Positions 56,054 through 64,000 of a stretch of 64,000 nt of DNA are shown one piece after another (position 1 is the stretch's first letter; the number at the start of each line of letters is the position of its first letter). This DNA is from an uncultured Verrucomicrobia subdivision 3 bacterium (GTDB taxonomy: Bacteria > Verrucomicrobiota > Verrucomicrobiia > Limisphaerales > UBA11358), in assembly GCA_903850425.1 (NCBI GenBank), contig CAINLR010000093.1, forward strand, positions 1-64,000, in the 5' to 3' direction. Under the pieces are notes generated by a model. That model did not search any database, was not told the DNA's origin, and worked only from the letters and a program-made list of their open reading frames with translations. A program made the translations under genes and the position numbers.

Positions 56054-57469
56054 ATGAAAAGACTCACGGCATTGGCAGTGGCCAGCCTCGTTTTCGTTTC
56101 GTCTGCATGGAGTGCGGTCACGTTGGAGTATCGGATGGATCAAATCCTCATCCAACCCAAGGCTGGCAGCAGTCGCGCTGAGCTCGCGACGTTTCATGCG
56201 GTGCATGGTGCCATTGTAAAAAGCACTTTTGCCGCCGTGGGTGGCACGCAAGTCATCACCCTGCCGGCGGGGGAAACGGTGCCGAAACTCATTGCCACTT
56301 ATCAACAGAGTGGTCTGGTGGAGTTCGCCGAGCCGGATTATTTCGGACATATCTACAGCACGACGCCGAATGATCCGCGCTACTTGGATGGCACGCTTTG
56401 GGGGTTGAACCAAATCCGTGCGCCGGAGGCCTGGGACGTCTTGACCTCGGCCAGCAATATTGTGGTGGCGGTATTGGACACCGGGGTCCGCTACACGCAT
56501 GAAGATCTGGCCGCGAACATGTGGGTCAACCCGAACGACGGCGGTCACGGCTGGAATGCGCTCACGCAGACCAGCGATCCCATGGACGACAATGCGCATG
56601 GGACTTCCGTCGCCGGCGTGCTCGGGGCCGTGGGCAACAATGGCAAGGGCGTCACCGGCGTGGCTTGGAAGGTGCAAATCATGGCCTGCAAATGCTTCAA
56701 CAATTTTGGTCTGGGAAGTGTCTCGGACGTGGTGGCCTGCCTGGAGTATTCCCGGACGAATGGAGCGCGCATTGTCAACGCCAGTTGGGGCTTCACCAAC
56801 TCGCTAGCCTTGTCCAATGCCGTGATCAGCCTGCGCGATGCCGGGATCATTATCGTCGCCGCCAGCGGCAACAGCGGCACCAACATTGACCTGGCCCCGA
56901 CCTATCCGGCCAGCTATGCGATGGACAACATCGTGACAGTCGCTTCCGACACGCGCACCAACACGCTCGCCGCGACCTCGAATTTTGGAGCCACCAATGT
57001 TGATCTCGTGGCGCCGGGCGAAGGCATCTACACCACGTTTGGCGCCACCGACAGCTTTTACTATTCCCAGACCGGCACGTCGTTCGCGGCACCCTATGTG
57101 TCGGGTGCCTTGGCGCTGATGCTGGTGAAGTATCCCACAGAGAACTATCAGCAGATTATCCAGCGGTTGCTGAACGCCACCGACCCGTTGCCATCGCTGG
57201 CGGGGAAATGCGTGACCGGTGGCCGGCTTAACTTGAAGAACGCGCTGAACCCACCCATCTGGCTGGCCGTGATGACGACGACCAATGCCGGGACTTTTCA
57301 ACTGCACCTGACCACGGGCGCGAACCGCGAATGCGTCCTTCAGGTCTCGACGAACTTGACGAGTTGGACCGCCATCTATACCAATACTACCTCGACCAAT
57401 GGCACGATTGATTTCACCAACACGATCGGTTTGCCCCGGCAGTTTTTCCGCGCCACGGCCACGCCCTGA
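56054..57469 (+). CDS. Secreted subtilisin-like serine protease (S8)
   Basis: The 471-aa protein has a signal peptide (residues 1-20), an inhibitor-like I9 propeptide (about 25-95), and a complete catalytic domain. The triad is D142 (VAVLDTGVR), H182 (NAHGTSVAG) and S343 (GTSFAAPYVSG), with oxyanion N273 (AASGNSG). The final ~80 residues (VLQVSTNLTSWTAIYTNTTS...RQFFRATATP) are the domain shared with the M64, beta-helix and 51658-52608 proteins. It lies between two membrane protein genes on the same strand. It is expected to mature outside the cytoplasm. Confidence 0.94.
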   Translation: MKRLTALAVASLVFVSSAWSAVTLEYRMDQILIQPKAGSSRAELATFHAVHGAIVKSTFAAVGGTQVITLPAGETVPKLIATYQQSGLVEFAEPDYFGHIYSTTPNDPRYLDGTLWGLNQIRAPEAWDVLTSASNIVVAVLDTGVRYTHEDLAANMWVNPNDGGHGWNALTQTSDPMDDNAHGTSVAGVLGAVGNNGKGVTGVAWKVQIMACKCFNNFGLGSVSDVVACLEYSRTNGARIVNASWGFTNSLALSNAVISLRDAGIIIVAASGNSGTNIDLAPTYPASYAMDNIVTVASDTRTNTLAATSNFGATNVDLVAPGEGIYTTFGATDSFYYSQTGTSFAAPYVSGALALMLVKYPTENYQQIIQRLLNATDPLPSLAGKCVTGGRLNLKNALNPPIWLAVMTTTNAGTFQLHLTTGANRECVLQVSTNLTSWTAIYTNTTSTNGTIDFTNTIGLPRQFFRATATP

Positions 57470-57513
57470 AGATTTATTGAACCGTGAACCAACTCAACAT
57501 GGAAGCTCCAATT

Positions 57514-58035
57514 ATGCAAAGACCAACCGCAGTGACGGTGTTCGGCGTGCTCAACATTGTGTTTGCCGTGTTCGGCATCATCGGGCTGATGGCCTCAGTG
57601 GTGTTGTTCCTGCCGCAATCCGCCCTGGCCCACAATCCGGTCATTCAGTTGATCCATGACAACCCGGCGTATGGGATGTGGATCAAGCTGACCATCGGTC
57701 TGGGGTTCCTGGCGACCGGAGCCAAGCTGGCCTCGGGCATCGGTCTGCTGCTGCTCAAGCCGTGGGCGCGGCTGCTGGCCATCGGTTATGCGATTTACGC
57801 CATCGGCATGGTCGTCGTCGGCTCGGTGGTGAATTATTTTTTCCTGATGCGTCCGTTGTTGGAGCAGGCGCAGGCGAAGCAAGGTCCCGAGGCGGCGGCG
57901 GCGATCGGCGGCGCCATTGGCGGAACGGTCGGCGGTTGCTTCGGGCTGATCTATCCCGTCCTGCTGCTGGTGTTCATGCTGCGCCCGAACGTGGTGGCCG
58001 CCTTTCACCAGCCCCCGGTCGGCACCGAGTTGTGA
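57514..58035 (+). CDS. Membrane protein, unknown function
   Basis: The protein begins QRPTAVTVFGVLNIVFAVFG and has four hydrophobic helices: GVLNIVFAVFGIIGLMA, IGLGFLATGAKLASGIGLL, LLAIGYAIYAIGMVVVGSVV, and CFGLIYPVLLLVFML. An Ala/Gly-rich segment (EAAAAIGGAIGGTVGG) precedes the last helix. Start 57514 is preferred because GGAAG lies 9 bp upstream; GTG 57484 and ATG 57499 are alternatives. It ends the run that contains the subtilase and may be part of the same transcript. Confidence 0.75.
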   Translation: MQRPTAVTVFGVLNIVFAVFGIIGLMASVVLFLPQSALAHNPVIQLIHDNPAYGMWIKLTIGLGFLATGAKLASGIGLLLLKPWARLLAIGYAIYAIGMVVVGSVVNYFFLMRPLLEQAQAKQGPEAAAAIGGAIGGTVGGCFGLIYPVLLLVFMLRPNVVAAFHQPPVGTEL

Positions 58036-58131
58036 AGCTGAGTTTTGCGAGCGGATGGATGACCCTCCCGCATGAAAGGACCGAGCTGAACCGCCCCATT
58101 CAACGGCGGTCAATGGACTGGAGGCAATTAG

Positions 58132-59565
58132 TCACGCCGCCAGCAACGCGCGGCACGCCACCTGAAGTTTCTTCAATCCAGCCGGCGTCTTGGCCTCGAT
58201 GTAGCAGCGGATGAGCGGTTCGGTGCCGCTGGCGCGAAAGGCGACCCACTCCTTGTTCGGCAGCAGAAATTTGTAGCCGTCGGTCGTGATGAACTTTTCC
58301 ACCGTGAACGAACCAATGCTGGTCAGGCCGCTGCCGAGCTTGGTGAGCAACTCCGCTTTCTTCTCGGGCGCGAAGGAGATGTTGATGCGGTCGCTGTAAA
58401 AATTGCCAATCTTTTTGGAGAGTTCCTTCAGGATTTGGCCGAGCGATTTCTTCTCGGTCGCCACGAGCTCCGCCATGAGCAGACACGCGAGAATGCCATC
58501 CTTCTCCGGCACATGACCTTTGACGCTCAAGCCGCCGGATTCCTCGCCGCCGACGATGATCGGTTCGCTCTCCATGAGCGCGCCGATGTATTTGAAGCCG
58601 ACGGGCGTCTCATGGACTTTCACGCCCAGCAATTCCGCCACGGCGTCCACTTGATGACTCGTCGGCACGGTGCGCACGACCGCGCCGGTCCAGCCGCGGT
58701 TCTTCTTCAAATGATACAACGCGAGCGCGAGAACTTGATTCGGCGTCAGCCACGTCCCGTCCTTGTCCACAATGCCAAAGCGGTCCGCGTCGCCGTCGAG
58801 GCCGAGGCCCATCTGCGCCTTGCCGCTGCGGACCAACTTGCTGACGGCTGCCATGCCATGCGCGTTTGGTTCGGGATGAATCCCGCCGAATAACGGATTT
58901 TTCTCATCGTGAAAACGCGTGACTTGCACGCCGTTTTTTTCCAGCAACGTGTCGAGATAGCCGCGCCCGGTGCCATACATCAGCTCCACGGCGATCTTCA
59001 TCTTCGCCTTTTTAATGACGTCGAATTTGATGAACTTGTGGAGCGCCTTGAAATATTCCGGCTGCGGGTTGATTTCCTTGCAGGTGAATGTGCCGAATTG
59101 CGCCGCGTTAAACGTCCAATGCGCCGTCTGCAGCTTGACAATGTTTGCTTCGATCTGATTGGTCACTTCCGGCGTGGCTGGCGCGCCGTTGTAAGTGGAA
59201 AACTTCAGCCCCTGATACTCCGCCGGATTGTGGCTGGCGGTCATGTTGATGCCGCCGATCGCTTTCTTGTGGCGGATCGTGTGGGCGATGACCGGCGTGG
59301 GGGTTTCGCGATCACAGAGCAGCGGCTCGATACCGTTCGCCGCCAACACTTCGGCGGCGGCGAGGGAAAATTCCCGGCCCAGAAACCGTGCGTCGTGGCC
59401 AAGGATCAAAATCGGCTTGCGGCCAGACACGGCCGAGTCCGGCTTGCGGAGTTCAGCGTTCAAGTAATCCGCAATGCCCTGCGTGGCCACGCGGACATTC
59501 TCAAAAGTGAAATCGCGCGCAATGATCTCGCGCCAACCAGAGGTGCCGAATTTGATGGATGTCAT
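58132..59565 (-). CDS. Phosphoglucomutase/phosphomannomutase family protein
   Basis: The enzyme moves phosphate between C1 and C6 of a hexose phosphate. The 477-aa sequence has the phosphoserine loop TASHNP with S111, the metal-binding DGDADRFG at 257-264, the sugar-specificity GGEESGG and the phosphate-binding RASGTEP near the C-terminus. The start MTSIKFGTSGWREIIARDF is typical. Substrate (glucose, mannose or glucosamine) cannot be fixed; GGEESGG is the form seen in many phosphoglucomutases. It lies beyond the palindromic element 59617-59761 downstream of nuoA. Confidence 0.93.
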   Translation of the reverse strand: MTSIKFGTSGWREIIARDFTFENVRVATQGIADYLNAELRKPDSAVSGRKPILILGHDARFLGREFSLAAAEVLAANGIEPLLCDRETPTPVIAHTIRHKKAIGGINMTASHNPAEYQGLKFSTYNGAPATPEVTNQIEANIVKLQTAHWTFNAAQFGTFTCKEINPQPEYFKALHKFIKFDVIKKAKMKIAVELMYGTGRGYLDTLLEKNGVQVTRFHDEKNPLFGGIHPEPNAHGMAAVSKLVRSGKAQMGLGLDGDADRFGIVDKDGTWLTPNQVLALALYHLKKNRGWTGAVVRTVPTSHQVDAVAELLGVKVHETPVGFKYIGALMESEPIIVGGEESGGLSVKGHVPEKDGILACLLMAELVATEKKSLGQILKELSKKIGNFYSDRINISFAPEKKAELLTKLGSGLTSIGSFTVEKFITTDGYKFLLPNKEWVAFRASGTEPLIRCYIEAKTPAGLKKLQVACRALLAA

Positions 59566-59616
59566 AAAATGTAATTCAGGGTTTGGCCTGAGTATGCCGC
59601 CTCGTTCCAGTTGCTG

Positions 59617-59761
59617 ATTAGCACCGTGGCTTCAGCCCGGTGGCGTGGGACTGCGACGAATGCAAAGCCGTTTTAACGGCTTTGGCGCGCGACATAAAAC
59701 CGTTGAAACGGTTCGCCACGTTTAGTTGTTTTCTCCACCGGGCTAAAGCTGCGGTGTTAAT
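59617..59761. repeat. Palindromic repeat element, copy 2
   Basis: ATTAGCACCGTGGCTTCAGC at the left and CCACCGGGCTAAAGCTGCGG plus TGTTAAT at the right are the outer arms. Inside are AAAGCCGTTTTAACGGCTTT and AACCGTTGAAACGGTT palindromes. It is the same family and length as 53809-53951. Confidence 0.85.
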
Positions 59762-59772
59762 CAGAACGGCCC

Positions 59773-60174
59773 TCAGCCTTTCCAGTCGAAAGCTTTTTTC
59801 TGCAACGCGTAAATGTAGCCCGCGAACAGGATGCCGAGGAACGAAATCATCGAGCCGAGGATGAGGTTGCGGGTGGCGTGTTCGGCCAACATATCGCGAT
59901 ACACGACGGCCCACGGATACATGAACACCACTTCGATATCGAACAGAATGAACAGCATCGCCACGAGATAGAATTTCACCGAGAAGCGCGAGGTGCCTTC
60001 GCCGATCGGATCCTTGCCGCATTCGTAGGGGGCGTCCTTGGCCTTGAAGGATTTGGCAAATTTGCCGAGCAGCACGGAGATCACCAGCGACCCGCCCGCG
60101 AAACCGACGGCGGCGGCCAGCAGAAACAAAACCGGGATGTATTGGGCGAACTGCGTTGGTTGCGAACTTTCCAT
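59773..60174 (-). CDS. nuoA: NADH-quinone oxidoreductase subunit A (isolated)
   Basis: NuoA is a membrane subunit of complex I. The 133-aa protein has three transmembrane segments and the diagnostic APYECGKDPIGEG and FSVKFYLVAMLFILFDIEVVFMYPWA sequences. Usually nuoB follows directly. Here the stop codon is followed within 12 bp by a palindromic repeat, and the next gene is the phosphomutase. The gene thus stands apart from the rest of the nuo set. It lies 31 bp downstream of the PfpI-like gene on the same strand. Confidence 0.95.
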   Translation of the reverse strand: MESSQPTQFAQYIPVLFLLAAAVGFAGGSLVISVLLGKFAKSFKAKDAPYECGKDPIGEGTSRFSVKFYLVAMLFILFDIEVVFMYPWAVVYRDMLAEHATRNLILGSMISFLGILFAGYIYALQKKAFDWKG

Positions 60175-60205
60175 TGGCGAAATACTAGAAACTACGGCGG
60201 AAAAT

Positions 60206-60733
60206 TCAATGACGAAAACGGGCGTCGAGAAACTTCACCATCGCCGCCCCGAACGGCGCGAGGTCGCGCGGCGTGCGGCTGGAAATCAGATTGCCATCCA
60301 CCACCACCGGTTCATTCACCCAGATGCCGCCGGCATTTTCCAAATCGTCCTTGATGCCCAGCGAGCCGGTGACGCGTTTGCCATTGAGAATTTTAGCCGA
60401 GATCGGAATCCAGCCGCCGTGGCAGATGAAGGCAACGAGTTTGCCTTGCTCAAAAAACTCACGCGTGAGCGACAACACCTTCGCGTCGCGACGCAACTTG
60501 TCCGGCATGAAACCACCGGGCACGAGCAGTCCGCAAAAATCGTGGCTCTTCGCGTCCTGCAACAGCAGATCCGACGCCGCGGGATAACCGTGTTTGCCGG
60601 CGTAGGTTTTGATTTCCGGCGCGGCGCATTTCAGCGTGTAGCCGGATTCCTCCAAACGCAGCTTGGGATACCAGAGTTCCAAGTCTTCATAAATGTCGTC
60701 GAGAAACGCGAGCACGGTTTTGTTTTGTTCCAT
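60206..60733 (-). CDS. DJ-1/PfpI-family protein
   Basis: The 175-aa protein has the PfpI fold signature: GLLVPGGFMPDKLR, and the nucleophile elbow AFICHGGWIPISA with C104-H105. Family members are proteases, deglycase-like or glyoxalase-like stress proteins; the sequence does not decide which. It precedes nuoA by 31 bp. The upstream 160 bp separate it from the divergent Lnt-like gene and must contain both promoters. Confidence 0.88.
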   Translation of the reverse strand: MEQNKTVLAFLDDIYEDLELWYPKLRLEESGYTLKCAAPEIKTYAGKHGYPAASDLLLQDAKSHDFCGLLVPGGFMPDKLRRDAKVLSLTREFFEQGKLVAFICHGGWIPISAKILNGKRVTGSLGIKDDLENAGGIWVNEPVVVDGNLISSRTPRDLAPFGAAMVKFLDARFRH

Positions 60734-60894
60734 GCCGGAGTTATTCTCGAAAACCGGCCGGGATACAAGCCTACAAGTCTTGCCAGCATCGCTCCGGCCG
60801 ATGAGGTCGTTGTATTTTTCGATTCAAGTTCCTGCCGCCATTCGGTTAACGTCAGGCAACGAAAGCGAAGCATGCAGAATGCGGAAAGGTAAAT

Positions 60895-62295
60895 ATGAAC
60901 AACCTCATCAAACTTGAAGCGGAACCGTTGGGCTGGAAAAAGTCTTTTCTGTGGTCGGCGCTGGCGGTGGCGTGTTTTCATCTCGCTTACACCTCGCTGA
61001 AATTTCCGGCGGCAGGGCTGTTTATTTTTGGCTATGCCTTGGGACTCGTCCAATTGACCAATCAATCCAGCGTTCGCCGGGCGTTTTATTTTGGGCTCGT
61101 CACGGCTTATCTCTGCTACGCGCCGCAACTGTTCTTCATGTGGCGCATCTTTGGTCCATTTGCGATTGTGCTCTGGCTGGTGCTGGCGTTTTGGGTCGGG
61201 CTGTTCGCGGCGATTGTTTGCGGCAGCCGCCGGCGCTGGGGACCCTCCAGAACCGCGTGGCTAATTCCAATCGTTTGGACGGGCATCGAATATTTCCGCA
61301 GCGAACTCTATTACTTGCGGTTTTCGTGGCTGAACATTGGCTTTGCGTTTCCGCTCCCAGTTTTTGGCATGTATGGCGTCGGCTTCCTGGCATTTGGAAT
61401 AATTGTTGGGTTCTATTATTGGCGCGCGTTCAAGGTGACTTGGTTCGAAAGCATTTTGATTCTCGGAATTGTGTTGGCTCTGTTGGCTTTTTATCTTCCA
61501 ACGCTCGCTAAATCCAAGTGGAAAACAACGCCGGTTACCCTCGTTGGCGTCCAAATGGAATTCCCGCCCGAGCACGTCCTCCCCAAAATCCTCGATCAAG
61601 CGCTGGCCAAAAATACCAACGCGCCCATTTTCGTCCTGAGCGAATACACTCTTGACGGCGGCGTTCCGGCGGCGCTGACAAACTGGTGTCGCGATCACGC
61701 GCGCTACCTCGTGGTCGGCGGCAAAGACGTCGTCACCAACGACGTTTATTTCAACACCGCCTTCGTCATTGGCACGAATGGCGAGATTGTCTTCAAACAG
61801 GTCAAGCTCGTGCCGATTCAATTTTTTCACGACGGCCTGCCCGCGCCAAAACAGGAAGTTTGGAATTCGCCCTGGGGCAAGATCGGCCTCTGCATCTGCT
61901 ACGATTTGAGCTACACGCGCGTGACGGACGAACTGGTAAAGCAAGGCGCGCAACTCCTGATCGTCCCGACGATGGACGTGGCGGAATGGGGACGGCATCA
62001 ACACGAACTGCACGCCCGCGTCGCGCCCGTCCGGGCGGCGGAATACGGCATCCCCATTTTCCGGCTGGCAAGTTCGGGCATTTCTCAAGCGGTGACCGGC
62101 GGCGGCAGCGTCGTGGCTCAAACGAAATTCGGCGGCAACGGTGATCTGTTGACCGCGCAACTCCGATTGCCCGCGCGCGGTTCAATTCCGCTGGACCGCG
62201 ACCTTGCGCCATTTTGCGTTGCCATCACCGGCATCGTCACGACGGCGCTGCTTGTTTTGAGCTGGCGGGACAAGCGTGTGCGAAAGCACCGTTGA
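60895..62295 (+). CDS. lnt: Apolipoprotein N-acyltransferase-like protein
   Basis: Lnt adds the third acyl chain to lipoproteins in the inner membrane. The 466-aa protein has six or so N-terminal transmembrane helices (residues about 17-205), then a nitrilase-superfamily domain. The catalytic triad is E250 (FVLSEYTLDGG), K304 (VKLVPIQFF) and C335 (LCICYDLSYTR), and a last helix (FCVAITGIVTTALLVL) follows. The C-terminal domain is shorter and more divergent than that of E. coli Lnt (512 aa), and LSEYT replaces the usual PESA-like motif. It may therefore be an Lnt variant or another membrane amidase. Confidence 0.82.
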   Translation: MNNLIKLEAEPLGWKKSFLWSALAVACFHLAYTSLKFPAAGLFIFGYALGLVQLTNQSSVRRAFYFGLVTAYLCYAPQLFFMWRIFGPFAIVLWLVLAFWVGLFAAIVCGSRRRWGPSRTAWLIPIVWTGIEYFRSELYYLRFSWLNIGFAFPLPVFGMYGVGFLAFGIIVGFYYWRAFKVTWFESILILGIVLALLAFYLPTLAKSKWKTTPVTLVGVQMEFPPEHVLPKILDQALAKNTNAPIFVLSEYTLDGGVPAALTNWCRDHARYLVVGGKDVVTNDVYFNTAFVIGTNGEIVFKQVKLVPIQFFHDGLPAPKQEVWNSPWGKIGLCICYDLSYTRVTDELVKQGAQLLIVPTMDVAEWGRHQHELHARVAPVRAAEYGIPIFRLASSGISQAVTGGGSVVAQTKFGGNGDLLTAQLRLPARGSIPLDRDLAPFCVAITGIVTTALLVLSWRDKRVRKHR

Positions 62296-62404
62296 ACCCG
62301 GCGCGCGTCGAAAGACAAACTGGCGTGCCAGCGGCTTATGCCCGGAATGAATCTCCCTCAACTAACCCTTAAGTGGCCGATGATTTGGCCGATAAAAAGG
62401 CATC

Positions 62405-62896
62405 TTGTCGCATAACAACCAACCCATCGCCGCCGCGGCGGTCCGCGAATTTCTCGTCCGGCATCTGGCGGAAGTGTTTTCCACGATGCTCACTTTGCCG
62501 GCGGTGCCGCTGGCTGAAATCTGCCCGGGCGACGCGCAAGAACGCGTCAGCGGGTCGGTGGGTTTCGTGGGTGAGACCGTGAGCGGCTCGGTGTATTTGC
62601 ACGTCCCGGCTCCGCTGGCCGCCCAAATCGCCGGGGCCATGCTGGGCTTGCCGGCGGAAGAAGTCCCCGGCGATGCCGATGTCAATGACGTGCTGGGTGA
62701 GGTGACGAACATGCTCGCCGGCGGATTAAAATCGTGGTTGTGCGACGCGGGGGCTGCGTGCGCCCTGACCACGCCGGCCATCATTCGCGGCACTTCGTTT
62801 TACATCATGCCCAGTGAGGGTGTGATCAAAATAGAGTTTGGTTTTGCCAGCGGCGAACACAAGGGAATGGTGGAGACCCACATCAAATTCGCCTAG
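62405..62896 (+). CDS. CheX-like chemotaxis phosphatase domain protein
   Basis: CheX/CheC/FliY proteins dephosphorylate CheY-P. The 163-aa protein shows VNDVLGEVTNMLAGGLKSWL, the conserved E-x-x-N helix of CheX-type phosphatases, and a beta-rich GSVGFVGETVSGSVYLHVPAPLA region. The start is TTG at 62405 with AAAAAGG 5-10 bp upstream; the next ATG would remove the first helix. No other chemotaxis gene is nearby, so the partner is unknown. Confidence 0.77.
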   Translation: MSHNNQPIAAAAVREFLVRHLAEVFSTMLTLPAVPLAEICPGDAQERVSGSVGFVGETVSGSVYLHVPAPLAAQIAGAMLGLPAEEVPGDADVNDVLGEVTNMLAGGLKSWLCDAGAACALTTPAIIRGTSFYIMPSEGVIKIEFGFASGEHKGMVETHIKFA

Positions 62897-63025
62897 TCGC
62901 AGCGGCAAGCTCAGCGAGTCGTGGCGGTCAAGCCCAGCTTCACCGCTGGCAAAAGGGCCGCGAGAATTTCTTTCGGGCGGGATTTTTCTTTCGTCTTCGT
63001 CCATTTGCTCGTTCAATTCCCTGCG

Positions 63026-64000
63026 ATGTCGCGCGAATACGTCCTGAAACCCTATCGGCCGGAGGTCAATCTCCAGATTGATTACGCGCAGGAACTCAAT
63101 GCCCAGCAACTCGCCGCCGTCACCGCGCCGCCCGGCCCGGCACTCGTGATCGCCGGCGCGGGTTCCGGCAAGACCCGGACGCTTACTTATCGCGTGGCGT
63201 ATCTGTTGGAACAAGGCATTCCCGCCGACCGCATTTTATTGCTCACCTTCACGAACAAGGCGGCCGGCGAAATGATGCGGCGCATTTCGGATTTGCTCGG
63301 ACAAGAACTGCGCTCGCTCTGGGGCGGCACGTTTCACTCCATCGGCGCGCGGGTGTTGCGCCTGCACGCCGACGTGGTCGGCTACCAAAAAGATTTCACC
63401 ATCCTCGACCGCGACGATGCTCAGGATTTGATCAAGGCTTGCGTGGCCGACGCCGGCATTGAAACCAAGGGCACGCATTTTCCCAAGCCGGCGGTGCTGA
63501 ATGAAATTTTTTCGCTCACCGCCAACACGCACAAGACCACCGAGGAACTGGTGGACGGCCAGTTCAGTTATTTTTCGCAGTTCGCCGCGCAGATCGTCGA
63601 TCTGGCCAAGCGCTACACGGCACGCAAACGCTCGACCAATGCGATGGACTTCGACGACCTGCTCGCGCTCTGGTTGAAACTGCTGCAGGACAATGCCGAG
63701 GTGCGTGAACACTATCAGCGCCGGTTTCAATTCATCCTGGTGGACGAGTATCAGGACACGAACAAGCTCCAGAGCGACTTGATTGATCTGCTGGCTGCGA
63801 AGCATCACAACGTCACGGTGGTGGGCGACGACGCGCAGAGCATCTACGCGTGGCGTGGCGCGAACTTCGCGAACATCTTGGAATTTCCCAAGCGCTATCC
63901 CGGCGCGAACGTTTTCAAGATCGAAACGAATTACCGTAGCACGCCGGAAATCCTCAACCTCGCCAACGCCGCCATCGCCGCGAACGTGAATCAGTTCGCC
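63026..64000 (+). CDS. UvrD/PcrA-type superfamily 1 helicase (5' part, cut by window end)
   Basis: The 325 visible codons have no stop. The sequence has the Q-motif region LNAQQLAAVTAPPGPALVIAG, Walker A AGAGSGKTRTL, motif Ia (LLTFTNKAAGEMMRRI), GTFHSIGARVLR, motif II (ILVDEYQDTNKLQ), motif III (VVGDDAQSIYAWRGA) and motif IV (NYRSTPEIL). This order is typical of UvrD/Rep/PcrA repair helicases. The N-terminal REYVLKPYRP extension before the Q motif is slightly longer than in E. coli UvrD. The start ATG at 63026 lies 129 bp after the CheX-like gene. Confidence 0.94.
   Translation, partial: MSREYVLKPYRPEVNLQIDYAQELNAQQLAAVTAPPGPALVIAGAGSGKTRTLTYRVAYLLEQGIPADRILLLTFTNKAAGEMMRRISDLLGQELRSLWGGTFHSIGARVLRLHADVVGYQKDFTILDRDDAQDLIKACVADAGIETKGTHFPKPAVLNEIFSLTANTHKTTEELVDGQFSYFSQFAAQIVDLAKRYTARKRSTNAMDFDDLLALWLKLLQDNAEVREHYQRRFQFILVDEYQDTNKLQSDLIDLLAAKHHNVTVVGDDAQSIYAWRGANFANILEFPKRYPGANVFKIETNYRSTPEILNLANAAIAANVNQFA

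Overview
The window looks like a chromosomal segment of a Verrucomicrobium of the subdivision 3 (Pedosphaera/Limisphaerales) type. Signs seen in the sequence are a PEP-CTERM exported protein, large secreted beta-helix proteins and proteases that share a 'STNLTxW...FYR' type C-terminal domain, secreted glycoside hydrolases, few clear Shine-Dalgarno sites, and families of palindromic intergenic repeats (the TTGAATGTTGAATG type, the TTAGCACCGGGCTTCAGCCCGGTG type, and others). The taxonomic call is an inference from these features, not from a marker tree.

Layout. 1-4.6 kb: tail of an IS630-like transposase; a minus-strand pair of a DUF1573/cytochrome c protein and bioB; leuA on the minus strand behind a leucine-rich leader peptide and attenuator. 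4.6-15.2 kb: secreted GH51 arabinofuranosidase, topoisomerase III, two exported hypothetical proteins, an alpha/beta hydrolase, a Xer-type recombinase and a SulP/STAS anion transporter. 15.3-28.3 kb: the conserved information-processing block tRNA-Thr, tuf, tRNA-Trp, tRNA-Ser, secE, nusG, rplK, rplA, rplJ, rplL, terminator-like hairpin, rpoB, rpoC, terminator. 28.3-34.6 kb: a truncated membrane-protein remnant, an M1 aminopeptidase with HEAT-like repeats, and a convergent M16 protease. 35.2-46 kb: PEP-CTERM protein; a minus-strand operon of two tandem paralogous beta-helix proteins (1115 and 922 aa) and an M64-like metalloprotease; divergently from it a secreted GH29 fucosidase. 46.3-51.6 kb: HU-type protein, hisS, a 1.27-kb gap containing a probable large structured RNA, cysK and rho. 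51.7-64 kb: exported protein, WYL regulator, remnants of a type ISP restriction enzyme, a run of two membrane proteins, a subtilase and a further membrane protein, phosphoglucomutase/phosphomannomutase, an isolated nuoA, a PfpI-like protein, an Lnt-like acyltransferase, a CheX-like protein and the start of a UvrD-type helicase.

How it works together: one part is housekeeping (transcription and translation, leucine, biotin and cysteine synthesis, tRNA charging, termination). The other part is a secretome for polysaccharide and protein turnover (GH51, GH29, M1, M16, M64, S8, beta-helix proteins). The best candidates for something undescribed are the ~880-nt hairpin-dense intergenic RNA at about 48.20-49.08 kb and the C-terminal domain shared by five otherwise unrelated secreted proteins. 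The leuA attenuator is the clearest new regulatory element.
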